Positions 1 through 5,715 of a DNA stretch of 7,898 nt are shown here, one piece after another. The notes under the pieces were generated by a model, which was not told the DNA's origin, made no database searches, and was given only the letters and a program-made list of their open reading frames with translations. The first letter of the stretch is position 1. The number at the start of each line of letters is the position of its first letter. The stretch comes from JAWXUK01 sp044432725 (GTDB lineage Bacteria > Bacillota > Clostridia > Oscillospirales > Oscillospiraceae): NCBI GenBank assembly GCA_044432725.1, contig JAWXUL010000064.1, positions 1 through 7,898 of the forward strand. The letters run 5' to 3'. The position numbers and the translations under genes were made by a program.

Positions 1-197
1 ATACTTTCGTAAACGTTTACTTTTCTTGCTTAAAAGATTTTTTCCTTTGTCGTGTATACGTTGTTTACTCGTATACTTTCGTAAACGTTTACTTTTCTTG
101 CTTAAAAGATTTTTTCCTTTGTCGTGTATACGTTGTTTACTCGTATACTTTCGTAAACGTTTACTTTTCTTGCTTAAAAGATTTTTTCCTTTTTCGT
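1..197. repeat. 72-bp tandem repeat array with GTNNAC boxes
   Basis: Two exact 72-bp units (1-72 and 73-144) are followed by a partial third (145-197), which has one mismatch at 193 before unique sequence begins. Each unit holds the 12-bp palindrome GTAAACGTTTAC (9-20, 81-92, 153-164). Across each unit junction there is a cluster of five GTNNAC hexamers, for example at 54-59, 63-68, 71-76, 81-86 and 87-92. Dense short boxes repeated at a fixed spacing are typical of protein-binding arrays such as partition centromeres, iterons or operators; which of these applies is inference. In the circle the array lies between the end of the 103-aa gene and the start of the Bro-N gene. The last codons and stop of the 103-aa gene fall inside the third unit. 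Confidence 0.9.
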
Positions 198-485
198 CAA
201 TTCTTCAAGTTGTTCTACCAAAGAATCAAATTTTTCATATAACTTTTCTAATTTAGGCTCGTTTTTTTCTTGTGTTACATCATAGATTTCCATTTCACAG
301 GCAAAAAATTCATTATCAATCCGTTGCCATTCTTTGAGGTCTTCAATACTCCAAAGCCCTGCCTCCTTGAGGTCTAAGCCACTATCAAGACAATCCATTC
401 TTAAATCTGCCTCATCCGTTCCAGCACTCATCTTCATCAACGCTATCAAATCATACGAATCTAAGTCATGCCCGTCTAATTTCAT
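174..485 (-). CDS. Hypothetical acidic helical protein, 103 aa
   Basis: I do not recognise this protein. It is acidic in its first two thirds and ends in a charged helical segment, residues about 75-103, of Leu/Glu/Lys heptad character. No membrane segment or catalytic motif is visible. The start is well supported: ATG at 485 follows CAGGAGG with good spacing and overlaps the stop of the upstream gene by 4 nt (ATGA, 482-485), so the two are translationally coupled. It is the last gene of the primase-helicase operon, which hints at an accessory replication or maintenance role, but that is inference. Its last few codons and stop lie in the terminal 72-bp array unit, so its C-terminal residues come from repeat sequence. 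No terminator is visible after it. Confidence 0.75.
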   Translation of the reverse strand: MKLDGHDLDSYDLIALMKMSAGTDEADLRMDCLDSGLDLKEAGLWSIEDLKEWQRIDNEFFACEMEIYDVTQEKNEPKLEKLYEKFDSLVEQLEELTKKEKIF

Positions 486-814
486 TCTAAAATCCTCCTG
501 TTTTTCAAGTTTTCTATTCCTTGTTTAGCTATAAGCGTATTATTTGTTAGGTGTCCAATACATTCTAAAGCCATAATGAGCAAATTTTCTGGGCTTTCTC
601 CATCTTTTATGCCTTTCAGGATGTTTGCCGTGATACATTCGCTCGCTTTGATGTTTTTCTGATAAATTCGATACACTTCACTTGCTTGTGCTTCTTTTTT
701 TGCCACCGTATCAGCTTCTCTTTGTAGCTGAGGAGCTTTCGGCTCGGTATACTGGTTTGATTTTTCCTCTAAAAGAAAAAGTTGTGCTAGTGCTGCTTTC
801 GTTTCACCATCCAT
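482..814 (-). CDS. Hypothetical helical protein, 110 aa, primase operon
   Basis: I do not recognise this protein. Residues about 1-70 are charged and probably helical; residues about 75-105 are more hydrophobic (LLIMALECIGHLTNNTLIA) and could form a helical packing domain rather than a membrane span. The chosen start, ATG at 814, lies 4 nt after the stop of the primase-helicase gene (TGA at 819-821) and is preceded by AGAAGGGA inside the end of that gene. A longer reading frame opens at 862 but would overlap the upstream gene by over 40 nt and has no ribosome site. The 3' end overlaps the next gene by 4 nt. The tight spacing on both sides indicates one transcript with the primase-helicase. 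Confidence 0.75.
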   Translation of the reverse strand: MDGETKAALAQLFLLEEKSNQYTEPKAPQLQREADTVAKKEAQASEVYRIYQKNIKASECITANILKGIKDGESPENLLIMALECIGHLTNNTLIAKQGIENLKNRRILE

Positions 815-818
815 CTTT

Positions 819-2816
819 TCACGTCCCTTCTTTGAACATATTGAACATAGGATAGAAATCAAAGTACAGGCTCCCTTTTGATCCGTTCCTGTTCTTTAAG
901 ATTTTCATCTCTACTTCTACGGCTCGCCCCTCTTTCGCATTTTCTTGAGCTTTCGCAAGAATGGTTTTCGCTTCGGCTGTTTTATCACTCATTCCCCTGT
1001 ATTGCAAGCCTATCAACACATCACTTGAATATTCTATAGCCCCAGACTCCTTAAAACTTGCCATATTGACTTCTGCCTTATAGTTATCTCGGTTAAAAGA
1101 AGAGATTGCGAACACTGGAAGCTTATAATCTCGGCTGAGCCTTTTCAGTTCCAGCACGGCTTTGTCGGTGTTCTGTTTATCCGTTGCTCTTGGTTCATGA
1201 GGTGCTATGATTTGCAAGTAATCTATCACAACTACAGGAATTTCATTTGTTATGGCTATGTGCTGTTTCACTATGCTTGTTATTTCTTCTATACCTATAC
1301 TCCCTACTCCCTCATAGATGAAGACGTGCTGAGCGTATTTTTCATAATTCTCCACGGCTTTACTTATCAGCATTTTCTCGTCTTGGCAATAACTCCCCCA
1401 CCGTTTACCCGTGGTTATCCCTCGTGTGGTTTTCGCATGGCGAACATTGCCCCCCGTGCAGATCACCTCCATGAGTGATTCTCTTGAAATGCTTTTTGCC
1501 ATGATTTCACTACTTGCCATTTCCAGTGAGAAGAAAAGAACATCTTTTCCTTGACTAGCTATGTTATCACATATTTGTAGGGTAAGCGTTGTTTTTCCTA
1601 GCGAAGAGATAGCCCCTATGACATACAGCCCCTCAAAAAGTCCTCCGTCTAGGATTTCATCTAATTGGTCAAAGCCTGTAGGAATATAAGCCGTATTCAC
1701 ACTTGCAGCAATACCATTGATAAAACCTTTAATCTGAGATACGGCTGAGTATTGCTTTCGGTATTGGTTTGTTATCTCTCCATATGGATTCCTTACAATC
1801 CTCTCAAATTCTCCTCTGTTGGCTTGTAGGTGGTCATTAGGGTCTTTGTACCCTCCACTCGCATTCAGCACTATGTGAGGGTGGTTCAATTCAAGCAAGG
1901 CTTTCTTAATTCGTTCTGTTGTATCCTGTCCTGCTGTATCATTGTCTAGGCTTAAAATCAAAGTCTTATTACTTGGGGTTGTTTGTAACTGGTCTATCAG
2001 TTTTTTACTCCCGCTCCCACCGATGGCGATTGCCTTCCCTCCTGCTTGCTCAATAGAGATTGCACAAAGTTGGCTCTCCACCACAAACACGGGCATCTCA
2101 TGAGGACCATACAAAGCCACTTGATTAAAAATTGGTTCTGCTCCAGCTTCGTTTGATTTTGGTTTCCTGTATTCCTTTCCCCTGATACTCCTATTCACGA
2201 AATAAGAGCATTCCTCATTGTAGGGGATGATAATACCCTTGTATGGGTCATAGCCTATTCTAAAGCTCTCTAAGACATTTCTGTCAAAGCCCCTACCGTG
2301 TAGATATTCCAAAGCTTCTGGGCTTTCGTTGAGCTTTCTCATTCCATCTAAGACATATTGTCTGTAGTCTGCTCTTAGTTGTGGGAGCGGGATTTGTGGC
2401 TGCTGCATTGGTTGGCTTGGTATATAGGGTGGTATTGTGTTTTGTTGCTCTGGCAATGGGTTTTCGTCAAACATTTTTATTATCTCACTTCGATTAAGTG
2501 TATAATTGTTTGTGTCATAGTCTACTTGGATATAATAGAGCTGATACACTCGCTGAAATGCTTCGGCTACTGGTAACCCTTCATGTTTTGCCACTAAGTC
2601 ATAAATGTCCCCACCCTCTTCACAGGCTTGGCATTTCCACTTCGATTCATCACCCTTACGATAAATCCCAAACGCCCCATCACTATCATGTGAATTTCTG
2701 GTACCACTTCCACATAAAGGGCATTGATACAATTCCCCTTTGCTTTTTTCGGTTATCCTATTTACATAATCTTCTAGGTATGTTTTCCCTAATTCTCGGG
2801 CTTGTTCTTTGGTCAT
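819..2816 (-). CDS. Bifunctional primase-helicase, zinc finger + Toprim + DnaB-like (T7 gp4-like)
   Basis: This 665-residue protein should make RNA primers and unwind the fork during plasmid replication. Domains in order: a zinc-binding module with Cys32, Cys35, Cys62 and Cys65 (CPLC...CQAC); a linker rich in Pro and Gln (about 115-150); a primase core (about 150-345) whose Toprim part has the acidic Glu247 in VVES, the DxD pair Asp291/Asp293 in SLDNDTAGQD and a KDPND motif near 324; and a RecA-like DnaB-type ATPase (about 375-665) with Walker A GAISSLGKTT (401-410), SLEM near 430, Walker B VVVIDYLQII (Asp532) and the ESGAIEYSSD motif (590-599). The order Zn finger-Toprim-RecA matches phage T7 gp4 and related fusions. 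All key residues appear intact. I chose ATG 2816 because AAGGAGG precedes it; the frame extends to 2972, but that extension crosses promoter sequence. It heads an operon with two small genes. Confidence 0.93.
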   Translation of the reverse strand: MTKEQARELGKTYLEDYVNRITEKSKGELYQCPLCGSGTRNSHDSDGAFGIYRKGDESKWKCQACEEGGDIYDLVAKHEGLPVAEAFQRVYQLYYIQVDYDTNNYTLNRSEIIKMFDENPLPEQQNTIPPYIPSQPMQQPQIPLPQLRADYRQYVLDGMRKLNESPEALEYLHGRGFDRNVLESFRIGYDPYKGIIIPYNEECSYFVNRSIRGKEYRKPKSNEAGAEPIFNQVALYGPHEMPVFVVESQLCAISIEQAGGKAIAIGGSGSKKLIDQLQTTPSNKTLILSLDNDTAGQDTTERIKKALLELNHPHIVLNASGGYKDPNDHLQANRGEFERIVRNPYGEITNQYRKQYSAVSQIKGFINGIAASVNTAYIPTGFDQLDEILDGGLFEGLYVIGAISSLGKTTLTLQICDNIASQGKDVLFFSLEMASSEIMAKSISRESLMEVICTGGNVRHAKTTRGITTGKRWGSYCQDEKMLISKAVENYEKYAQHVFIYEGVGSIGIEEITSIVKQHIAITNEIPVVVIDYLQIIAPHEPRATDKQNTDKAVLELKRLSRDYKLPVFAISSFNRDNYKAEVNMASFKESGAIEYSSDVLIGLQYRGMSDKTAEAKTILAKAQENAKEGRAVEVEMKILKNRNGSKGSLYFDFYPMFNMFKEGT

Positions 2817-2897
2817 ACTATCCTCCTTACATTTTCCTATAAAAGAAAAGTGTTGGTGTCTTCCTACTCCCTTGTTAAGGTGGGAGGAGTTATAGAT

Positions 2898-2906
2898 ATT
2901 ATAGCA
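2898..2906 (-). promoter_or_regulatory. Extended -10 promoter of the primase-helicase operon
   Basis: On the minus strand TGCTATAAT reads as an extended -10 element (TGnTATAAT) with a perfect TATAAT hexamer. No good -35 hexamer lies 16-18 nt upstream, which fits an extended -10 or an activated promoter. Transcription would start near 2891, giving a leader of about 75 nt before ATG 2816. The leader can fold CTCCC against GGGAG (minus strand, within about 2862-2886). Prediction from motif only. Confidence 0.6.
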
Positions 2907-2936
2907 CACCTCCCCCGAAGAATGAGGGGAGTGTGC
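2904..2936. repeat. Operator-like inverted repeat at the primase promoter
   Basis: Arms GCACAC(C)TCCCC (2904-2915, one bulged C at 2910) and GGGGAGTGTGC (2926-2936) face each other over a 10-nt gap. The repeat occupies the -12 to -45 part of the predicted promoter, the usual place for a repressor or for an activator replacing a -35 box. There is no T-run, so it is unlikely to be a terminator. The binding protein is unknown; one of the plasmid RHH or XRE proteins would be a natural candidate. Confidence 0.55.
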
Positions 2937-2941
2937 GTTGG

Positions 2942-2968
2942 TTAAGACTATTAAGACTATTAAGAAAC
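2942..2968. repeat. Three 9-bp direct repeats upstream of the primase promoter
   Basis: TTAAGACTA occurs at 2942-2950 and 2951-2959, followed by a degenerate TTAAGAAAC at 2960-2968. The phase is exactly 9 bp. The block lies just upstream of the operator-like inverted repeat and could be a binding site for a regulator of the primase operon or part of the origin. Its short length makes the interpretation uncertain. Confidence 0.5.
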
Positions 2969-3057
2969 GCACCCAAAATCTTCCATTTTTTTGATAACTT
3001 TTTTAAAGGAAGATAGTGGGTTTTCTTTAAAAAAGAATAAAAAAACGAACAAAAAAA
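2969..3057. other. AT-rich region beside the iterons, possible DNA unwinding element
   Basis: This stretch is mostly A and T. It contains an 11-bp perfect inverted repeat, CTTTTTTAAAG (2998-3008) against CTTTAAAAAAG (3025-3035), with a 16-nt gap. It lies directly next to the 22-bp repeats. AT-rich DNA adjoining iterons is the usual arrangement of a theta origin, where the strands first open. The location is seen; the function is inferred. No gene is supported here on either strand. Confidence 0.45.
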
Positions 3058-3087
3058 GCAGAGAAAAAAACCACTTTTTTTCTCTGC
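3041..3087 (-). terminator. Rho-independent terminator of the initiator gene
   Basis: A perfect 13-bp stem (GCAGAGAAAAAAA at 3058-3070 against its complement at 3075-3087) with loop CCAC is followed, in the minus direction, by a run of seven T and further T-rich sequence (3041-3057). It lies about 30 nt beyond the stop of the initiator gene. The outer end of the stem (3084-3087) is the start of the first 22-bp repeat, so terminator and repeat array share bases. Confidence 0.85.
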
Positions 3088-3149
3088 GTTGTTTCACCCC
3101 CCTTTCTGCGTTGTTTCACCCCCCTTTCTGCGTTGTTTCACCCCCCTTT
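3084..3149. repeat. Three 22-bp tandem direct repeats (iteron candidates)
   Basis: Units 3084-3105, 3106-3127 and 3128-3149 share the core CGTTGTTTCACCCCCC and repeat with an exact 22-bp period. This is the classic spacing of iterons, two helical turns, bound by plasmid replication initiators. The array overlaps the 3' end of the probable initiator gene: its stop codon (3116-3118) lies in the middle unit, and because 22 is not a multiple of three each unit is read in a different frame. AT-rich DNA follows on one side. This is the best candidate for the replication origin; an alternative is a simple replication-slippage repeat. Confidence 0.75.
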
Positions 3150-4621
3150 TTCGTGGTTTTCTTTGGTGCTGTTGCCTGCTTTGAGAGGTGCTTTTTTCTC
3201 TTCAATAATCGCTCTGGGTTGGTTGGAAAATTAGAATAGTCAATCCTTATAACACTGTCAAAAAATGCCTTGTTTCCCTCCTCACCTTTGAAGAAAGATA
3301 GAGGGTCTTCAATGCGATCAGCTTCTGTATATTTTCCTTTGGGGTAAAAATCATAGCCCATAGATTCTAGCTGGTCAAGGTTTCTGATGGAGGGTTCAAT
3401 GATACGGTTAAAGAAATGACGGTTCCCTTTTGATATTTCTTCATAAGTTGGGATTGTGGGTGTATATTCTAACAAAGTTTTGATGGCAATAGTATTTACT
3501 TGCTCTGTACCTTCGTTCATTCTGTAATATTCAGCAATATAGCACCCAAAATAATAAGAATGGGGAAATTGTTTGATATTTGTTTTATATATTTCAACAG
3601 GATAATTGATGTAATAGTGTGTAAGATTACGAAAACGCAAGTAATCAGGATTGAAACGAAATCGAATGATACCTTTTTGGATAAGTCCAGTACCTCCGTA
3701 AAGGTCAATCCCTCCCATAAATTCTTTTTTCTTAGATATTTTATTAAATTCTGTGCTTGAAAACCTAATATTTTTCATTTCTTCGATATTGTCAAGGACT
3801 TGCTTTCTGGCTGTCTTGGGGTCATTCAATCCTCTAAGCTCCATGTAGTCACGTAAAGAAAGTTGAATCAATCCATCTGAGGTTTCATTAAGGCAATATT
3901 CCTTTAAAAAAATATCTAGTGTGATTTTTGCTGTAGTGGAGATTCCTTTTTCATAATTTGCTAATATCAATGAAAATTCTTCTATAGAAACCTTAGCATT
4001 TCCCATAATATCAGCAGAAAGACTTGTTGTTTTCGTGGTTCTTAGTTTTCTTTGGGTATTGTTTGTGGTTGATAAGACAAAGGAGGGATTTTCGAGAAGT
4101 TGTTCTTTAAGAGCCGTGGCTTTTGTTTCAGCTTCTTGTCTGGCTTTGCGTTCTTCATCAGCTTTCACTTCGGCATCTTCTCTCGCCTTGCGTTCTGCAT
4201 CAGCTTTCGTCAACAGTTCAATAGTGTAGTCTACAGAGTCAAGCCGCCATCTGGCTTCAGTTAATGAGTTTTCTAGTTGACCAATCACAGACCGTCTTTT
4301 GCTCCCCATTCCTTCAGCTAGGTTGTAATAATACTTATCAAAAGGGTCGGATGATTTTATCATAATTGAGATAACGTCAAAAGGGTCACAGAATGAGAAA
4401 GAGCCGTCTTGTAAAGCCTTAAGTAAATCATCGAGAGAAAAAGTGACGGGAAAAAGAAGGTCTTTTAAATCGTCTTCTTTAATATCCGATACTTCTTTAA
4501 TAAATCTTTCATACATCTGAATCACATTCAAAAGAAGTGCCTTACCAGAAAAGAGGGATTCTAAAGAAGTTGAGTTATTAGCATTTGGGAAAAACTCAAA
4601 GCTAGATTTATTATCCATCAT
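3116..4621 (-). CDS. Probable plasmid replication initiator, winged-helix type
   Basis: This 501-residue protein probably binds the iterons and starts replication. Residues 1-110 form an N-terminal region I do not recognise. Residues about 112-178 are a highly charged coiled coil with two 14-residue repeats of the form ADxERKARxxAExK (140-153, 154-167). Residues about 208-430 look like two winged-helix units: the first near 213-330 (LIQLSLRDYMELRG, then a beta hairpin ending IIRFRFNPDYL), the second near 335-430. This arrangement resembles Rep_3/TrfA-like initiators, but similarity is by pattern only. There is no rolling-circle HUH motif or catalytic Tyr context. The tail is Lys/Thr/Gly-rich and partly encoded by the 22-bp repeats. 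The start overlaps the upstream RHH gene (ATGATG; either 4621 or 4618) after GGAG. Role inferred from fold, iterons and context. Confidence 0.7.
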   Translation of the reverse strand: MMDNKSSFEFFPNANNSTSLESLFSGKALLLNVIQMYERFIKEVSDIKEDDLKDLLFPVTFSLDDLLKALQDGSFSFCDPFDVISIMIKSSDPFDKYYYNLAEGMGSKRRSVIGQLENSLTEARWRLDSVDYTIELLTKADAERKAREDAEVKADEERKARQEAETKATALKEQLLENPSFVLSTTNNTQRKLRTTKTTSLSADIMGNAKVSIEEFSLILANYEKGISTTAKITLDIFLKEYCLNETSDGLIQLSLRDYMELRGLNDPKTARKQVLDNIEEMKNIRFSSTEFNKISKKKEFMGGIDLYGGTGLIQKGIIRFRFNPDYLRFRNLTHYYINYPVEIYKTNIKQFPHSYYFGCYIAEYYRMNEGTEQVNTIAIKTLLEYTPTIPTYEEISKGNRHFFNRIIEPSIRNLDQLESMGYDFYPKGKYTEADRIEDPLSFFKGEEGNKAFFDSVIRIDYSNFPTNPERLLKRKKHLSKQATAPKKTTKKGGETTQKGG

Positions 4622-4875
4622 CCATCTCCTTTGCCCTTGCTCATGGAGGTGATCAGATTCTTGGCTTTTTGATAAATCTCCCCATTGTCCTCCCTGTGCT
4701 GATTCAAGAGGTCATTGACAAAAGCCCCTTTTGTGGTACCGTTGAGCCGTGACATAACTTCAATATAATCAATGTTCTCTGGGGTGAATGCCATGTGAAT
4801 CCTTGGGAGCTTACACCCTCTTTTCCCTTGGGTCTTTCCTTCGCTCAATGCCTGTTGTTTTTCTTGTTCTGTCAT
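4618..4875 (-). CDS. RHH-like small DNA-binding protein upstream of the initiator, 85 aa
   Basis: This small basic protein probably binds DNA and regulates the initiator operon. The segment LPRIHMAFTPENIDYIEVMS followed by LNGTTKGAFVNDLLNQHRED fits a ribbon-helix-helix pattern: a beta strand, a first helix, then a second helix beginning at Thr/Ser-Lys. The N-terminal 25 residues are basic and polar and the C-terminal 20 are charged. I chose ATG 4875, about 10 nt after AAAGGA; an in-frame TTG at 4884 touches the ribosome site and is unlikely. It is the first gene after a strong promoter and overlaps the initiator start by 4 nt, so the two are coupled. Such genes often autoregulate initiator transcription; that role is inferred. 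Confidence 0.75.
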   Translation of the reverse strand: MTEQEKQQALSEGKTQGKRGCKLPRIHMAFTPENIDYIEVMSRLNGTTKGAFVNDLLNQHREDNGEIYQKAKNLITSMSKGKGDG

Positions 4876-4902
4876 AATGTTCAATTCCTTTCTGTGCCTG
4901 TA

Positions 4903-4935
4903 AAGTAAAAACCTTGTCTGATTTTTTGTTTACTT
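4903..4935. repeat. Inverted repeat in the leader of the initiator operon
   Basis: AAGTAAA (4903-4909) and TTTACTT (4929-4935) form 7-bp arms with a 19-nt gap, between the promoter and the ribosome site of the RHH gene. It could be an operator for autoregulation or a leader hairpin. The right arm contains GTTTAC, one of the hexamers of the 72-bp array. Short and of low specificity. Confidence 0.35.
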
Positions 4936-4944
4936 CATATACAT

Positions 4945-4973
4945 ATTATACCACATAAAAAAGAGAGAGTCAA
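4945..4973 (-). promoter_or_regulatory. Sigma-A promoter of the RHH-initiator operon
   Basis: On the minus strand TTGACT (4968-4973) and a perfect TATAAT (4945-4950) are separated by 17 bp, near-consensus for the housekeeping sigma factor. Transcription should start near 4938, leaving a leader of about 60 nt before ATG 4875. The same two hexamers with the same spacing occur at the CopG-like gene (6556-6584). Confidence 0.88.
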
Positions 4974-5072
4974 CTTTTACAGGGAAATCAAAGAATGAAA
5001 AAATCGTTTTTCGCAACATTTTAGCCAACTTTGGACTTTTTGGGAATTTATAACATTTTTTTCTCCTAATCA

Positions 5073-5098
5073 TTTCCAGTGTTTCCAACAACTGGAAA
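5073..5098. repeat. 8-bp inverted repeat upstream of the initiator promoter
   Basis: TTTCCAGT (5073-5080) faces ACTGGAAA (5091-5098) across a 10-nt gap that itself contains TTTCCA. It lies about 100 bp upstream of the initiator operon promoter and only 5 bp from the next, stronger palindrome. It may be part of a compound regulatory or origin site. Confidence 0.5.
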
Positions 5099-5103
5099 AA
5101 ATC

Positions 5104-5131
5104 GGTCAACAAAATAGGTATTTTGTTGACC
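5104..5131. repeat. 28-bp near-perfect palindrome upstream of the initiator operon
   Basis: GGTCAACAAAATA (5104-5116) and TATTTTGTTGACC (5119-5131) are perfect 13-bp arms separated by only GG. As DNA this is an ideal site for a dimeric binding protein. As RNA on the minus strand it would form a hairpin followed by GATTTTTTCC, so it could also end transcripts coming from the XRE gene. No supported gene overlaps it. Confidence 0.7.
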
Positions 5132-5216
5132 TCACGTACTTCCACAACCTCATACACCCAATAAAAAGAAAAATCACTCTTTGTGCTGTTCTGAGTGCTT
5201 CAGGAGTTGTGACAAG

Positions 5217-5283
5217 AAGAGAGGATTTTTTTCAGTGGCTGTGATGGGCTTCACTCTTAACCAGTAAGAAAAAATTCTCTCTT
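5217..5283. repeat. Long imperfect inverted repeat, 15-bp arms
   Basis: The arm at 5217-5231 (AAGAGAGGATTTTTT) and the arm at 5269-5283 (AAAAAATTCTCTCTT) are complementary except for one position that becomes a G-T wobble. The 37-nt interior can fold a further small hairpin (GTGA/TCAC, 5241-5254). Flanking ACAAG (5212-5216) could extend the stem with a 3-nt bulge. A branched structure of this kind fits single-strand or transfer origins, but no conserved box is recognised. Confidence 0.5.
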
Positions 5284-5367
5284 GTGGAGCGGGATAAATT
5301 CAGTGCCGTGGAGAGTTTCCCTCCCTCAGACAGCTCACAACATCTTACAAGTCCATAGGGTTGAAAA

Positions 5368-5408
5368 GCAATAGCACTTGTGAAACTCCGTGTCACAAGT
5401 GCTATTGC
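5368..5408 (-). terminator. Perfect 16-bp hairpin, possible terminator of the XRE gene transcript
   Basis: The arms GCAATAGCACTTGTGA (5368-5383) and TCACAAGTGCTATTGC (5393-5408) pair perfectly around a 9-nt loop. In the minus direction the stem is followed by TTTTC, a modest T-run, so it could terminate transcripts from the upstream CopG-like/XRE operon about 300 nt after the last stop. A single-strand-origin or recombination-site hairpin is an alternative. The structure is certain; the role is not. Confidence 0.55.
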
Positions 5409-5685
5409 GTTGGCTCTGTCATTCTTCGGTCGCTGATGGGGGTGTCGTGTTTTACGACTCCCTTCACCTTTGACTCTTTTGTTTATAGGTGGAGGAGATT
5501 TTGTAAAATTATATTTCGGTGATGTGTAAAAATACGTATTATTTTTTTCGGGGGTTTGGGGGTGTCCCCTCAACAAGTTTTGAAAAAGTTTATACTTTTG
5601 CTGTGCTTGCTATTCTCAAACGTCCGAAAAATCCTTAGCTTTCTTTAATATAAATTAGTTTAATGCATTCTTTCCTATAGGGGGA

Positions 5686-5715
5686 GTTTTTCAACATTTC
5701 TCAATATTTTTCAAT
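5686..5715. repeat. Three 10-bp direct repeats after the XRE gene
   Basis: GTTTTTCAAC, ATTTCTCAAT and ATTTTTCAAT follow one another with an exact 10-bp phase; on the minus strand the shared core is TTGAAAAA or TTGAGAAA. They overlap the stop codon of the XRE gene (5711-5713). Helical-phase repeats of this size can be protein-binding sites. They are AT-rich and degenerate, so chance cannot be excluded. Confidence 0.45.

Larger units (their letters stand above)
5160..5685. other. Gene-free structured region, possible transfer or single-strand origin
   Basis: No gene is supported across these roughly 525 bp. The region holds a long imperfect inverted repeat (5217-5283), a perfect 16-bp hairpin (5368-5408), a small hairpin GTCGT/ACGAC (5440-5460), the palindrome AATACGTATT (5531-5540) and a G-rich element near 5548-5574 ending in GGGGTGTCCCC. 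Reading frames through it have no ribosome site and cross the hairpins. Concentrated structure without coding sequence on a small Gram-positive plasmid suggests an origin of transfer or a single-strand replication origin. I cannot identify a known nick site, so this is inference. Confidence 0.45.

Noticed and set aside
1..197. CRISPR array
   Set aside because: The whole 72-bp unit repeats exactly, with no variable spacers, and no cas gene is present.
26..256. Plus-strand reading frame of 76 aa with internal 24-residue repeats
   Set aside because: It merely translates the 72-bp array, whose unit is a multiple of three; there is no ribosome site and it runs antisense into a supported gene.
1461..1475. 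15-bp sequence GATCACCTCCATGAG whose reverse complement occurs near 4640-4656
   Set aside because: Both copies lie inside well-supported genes in unrelated contexts and neither is part of a palindrome; chance sharing is plausible.
2991..3239. Plus-strand frame of 82 aa over the iterons
   Set aside because: It translates A-runs and the 22-bp repeats, lacks a ribosome site and is antisense to the initiator end.
4930..5157. Minus-strand frame of 75 aa upstream of the initiator operon
   Set aside because: It has no ribosome site, runs through the 28-bp palindrome and covers the -35 and -10 boxes of the initiator operon promoter.
5232..5576. Minus-strand frame of 114 aa in the structured region
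   Set aside because: It crosses the perfect hairpin and the G-rich element, has no ribosome site before its ATG and shows no domain; composition is rich in Ser, Arg, Pro and His.
5519..5635. Short plus-strand frame starting MCKNTYYF, 38 aa
   Set aside because: The nearest ribosome-like sequence (GGAGGAG) is over 20 nt away, and the frame crosses the G-rich oriT-like element.
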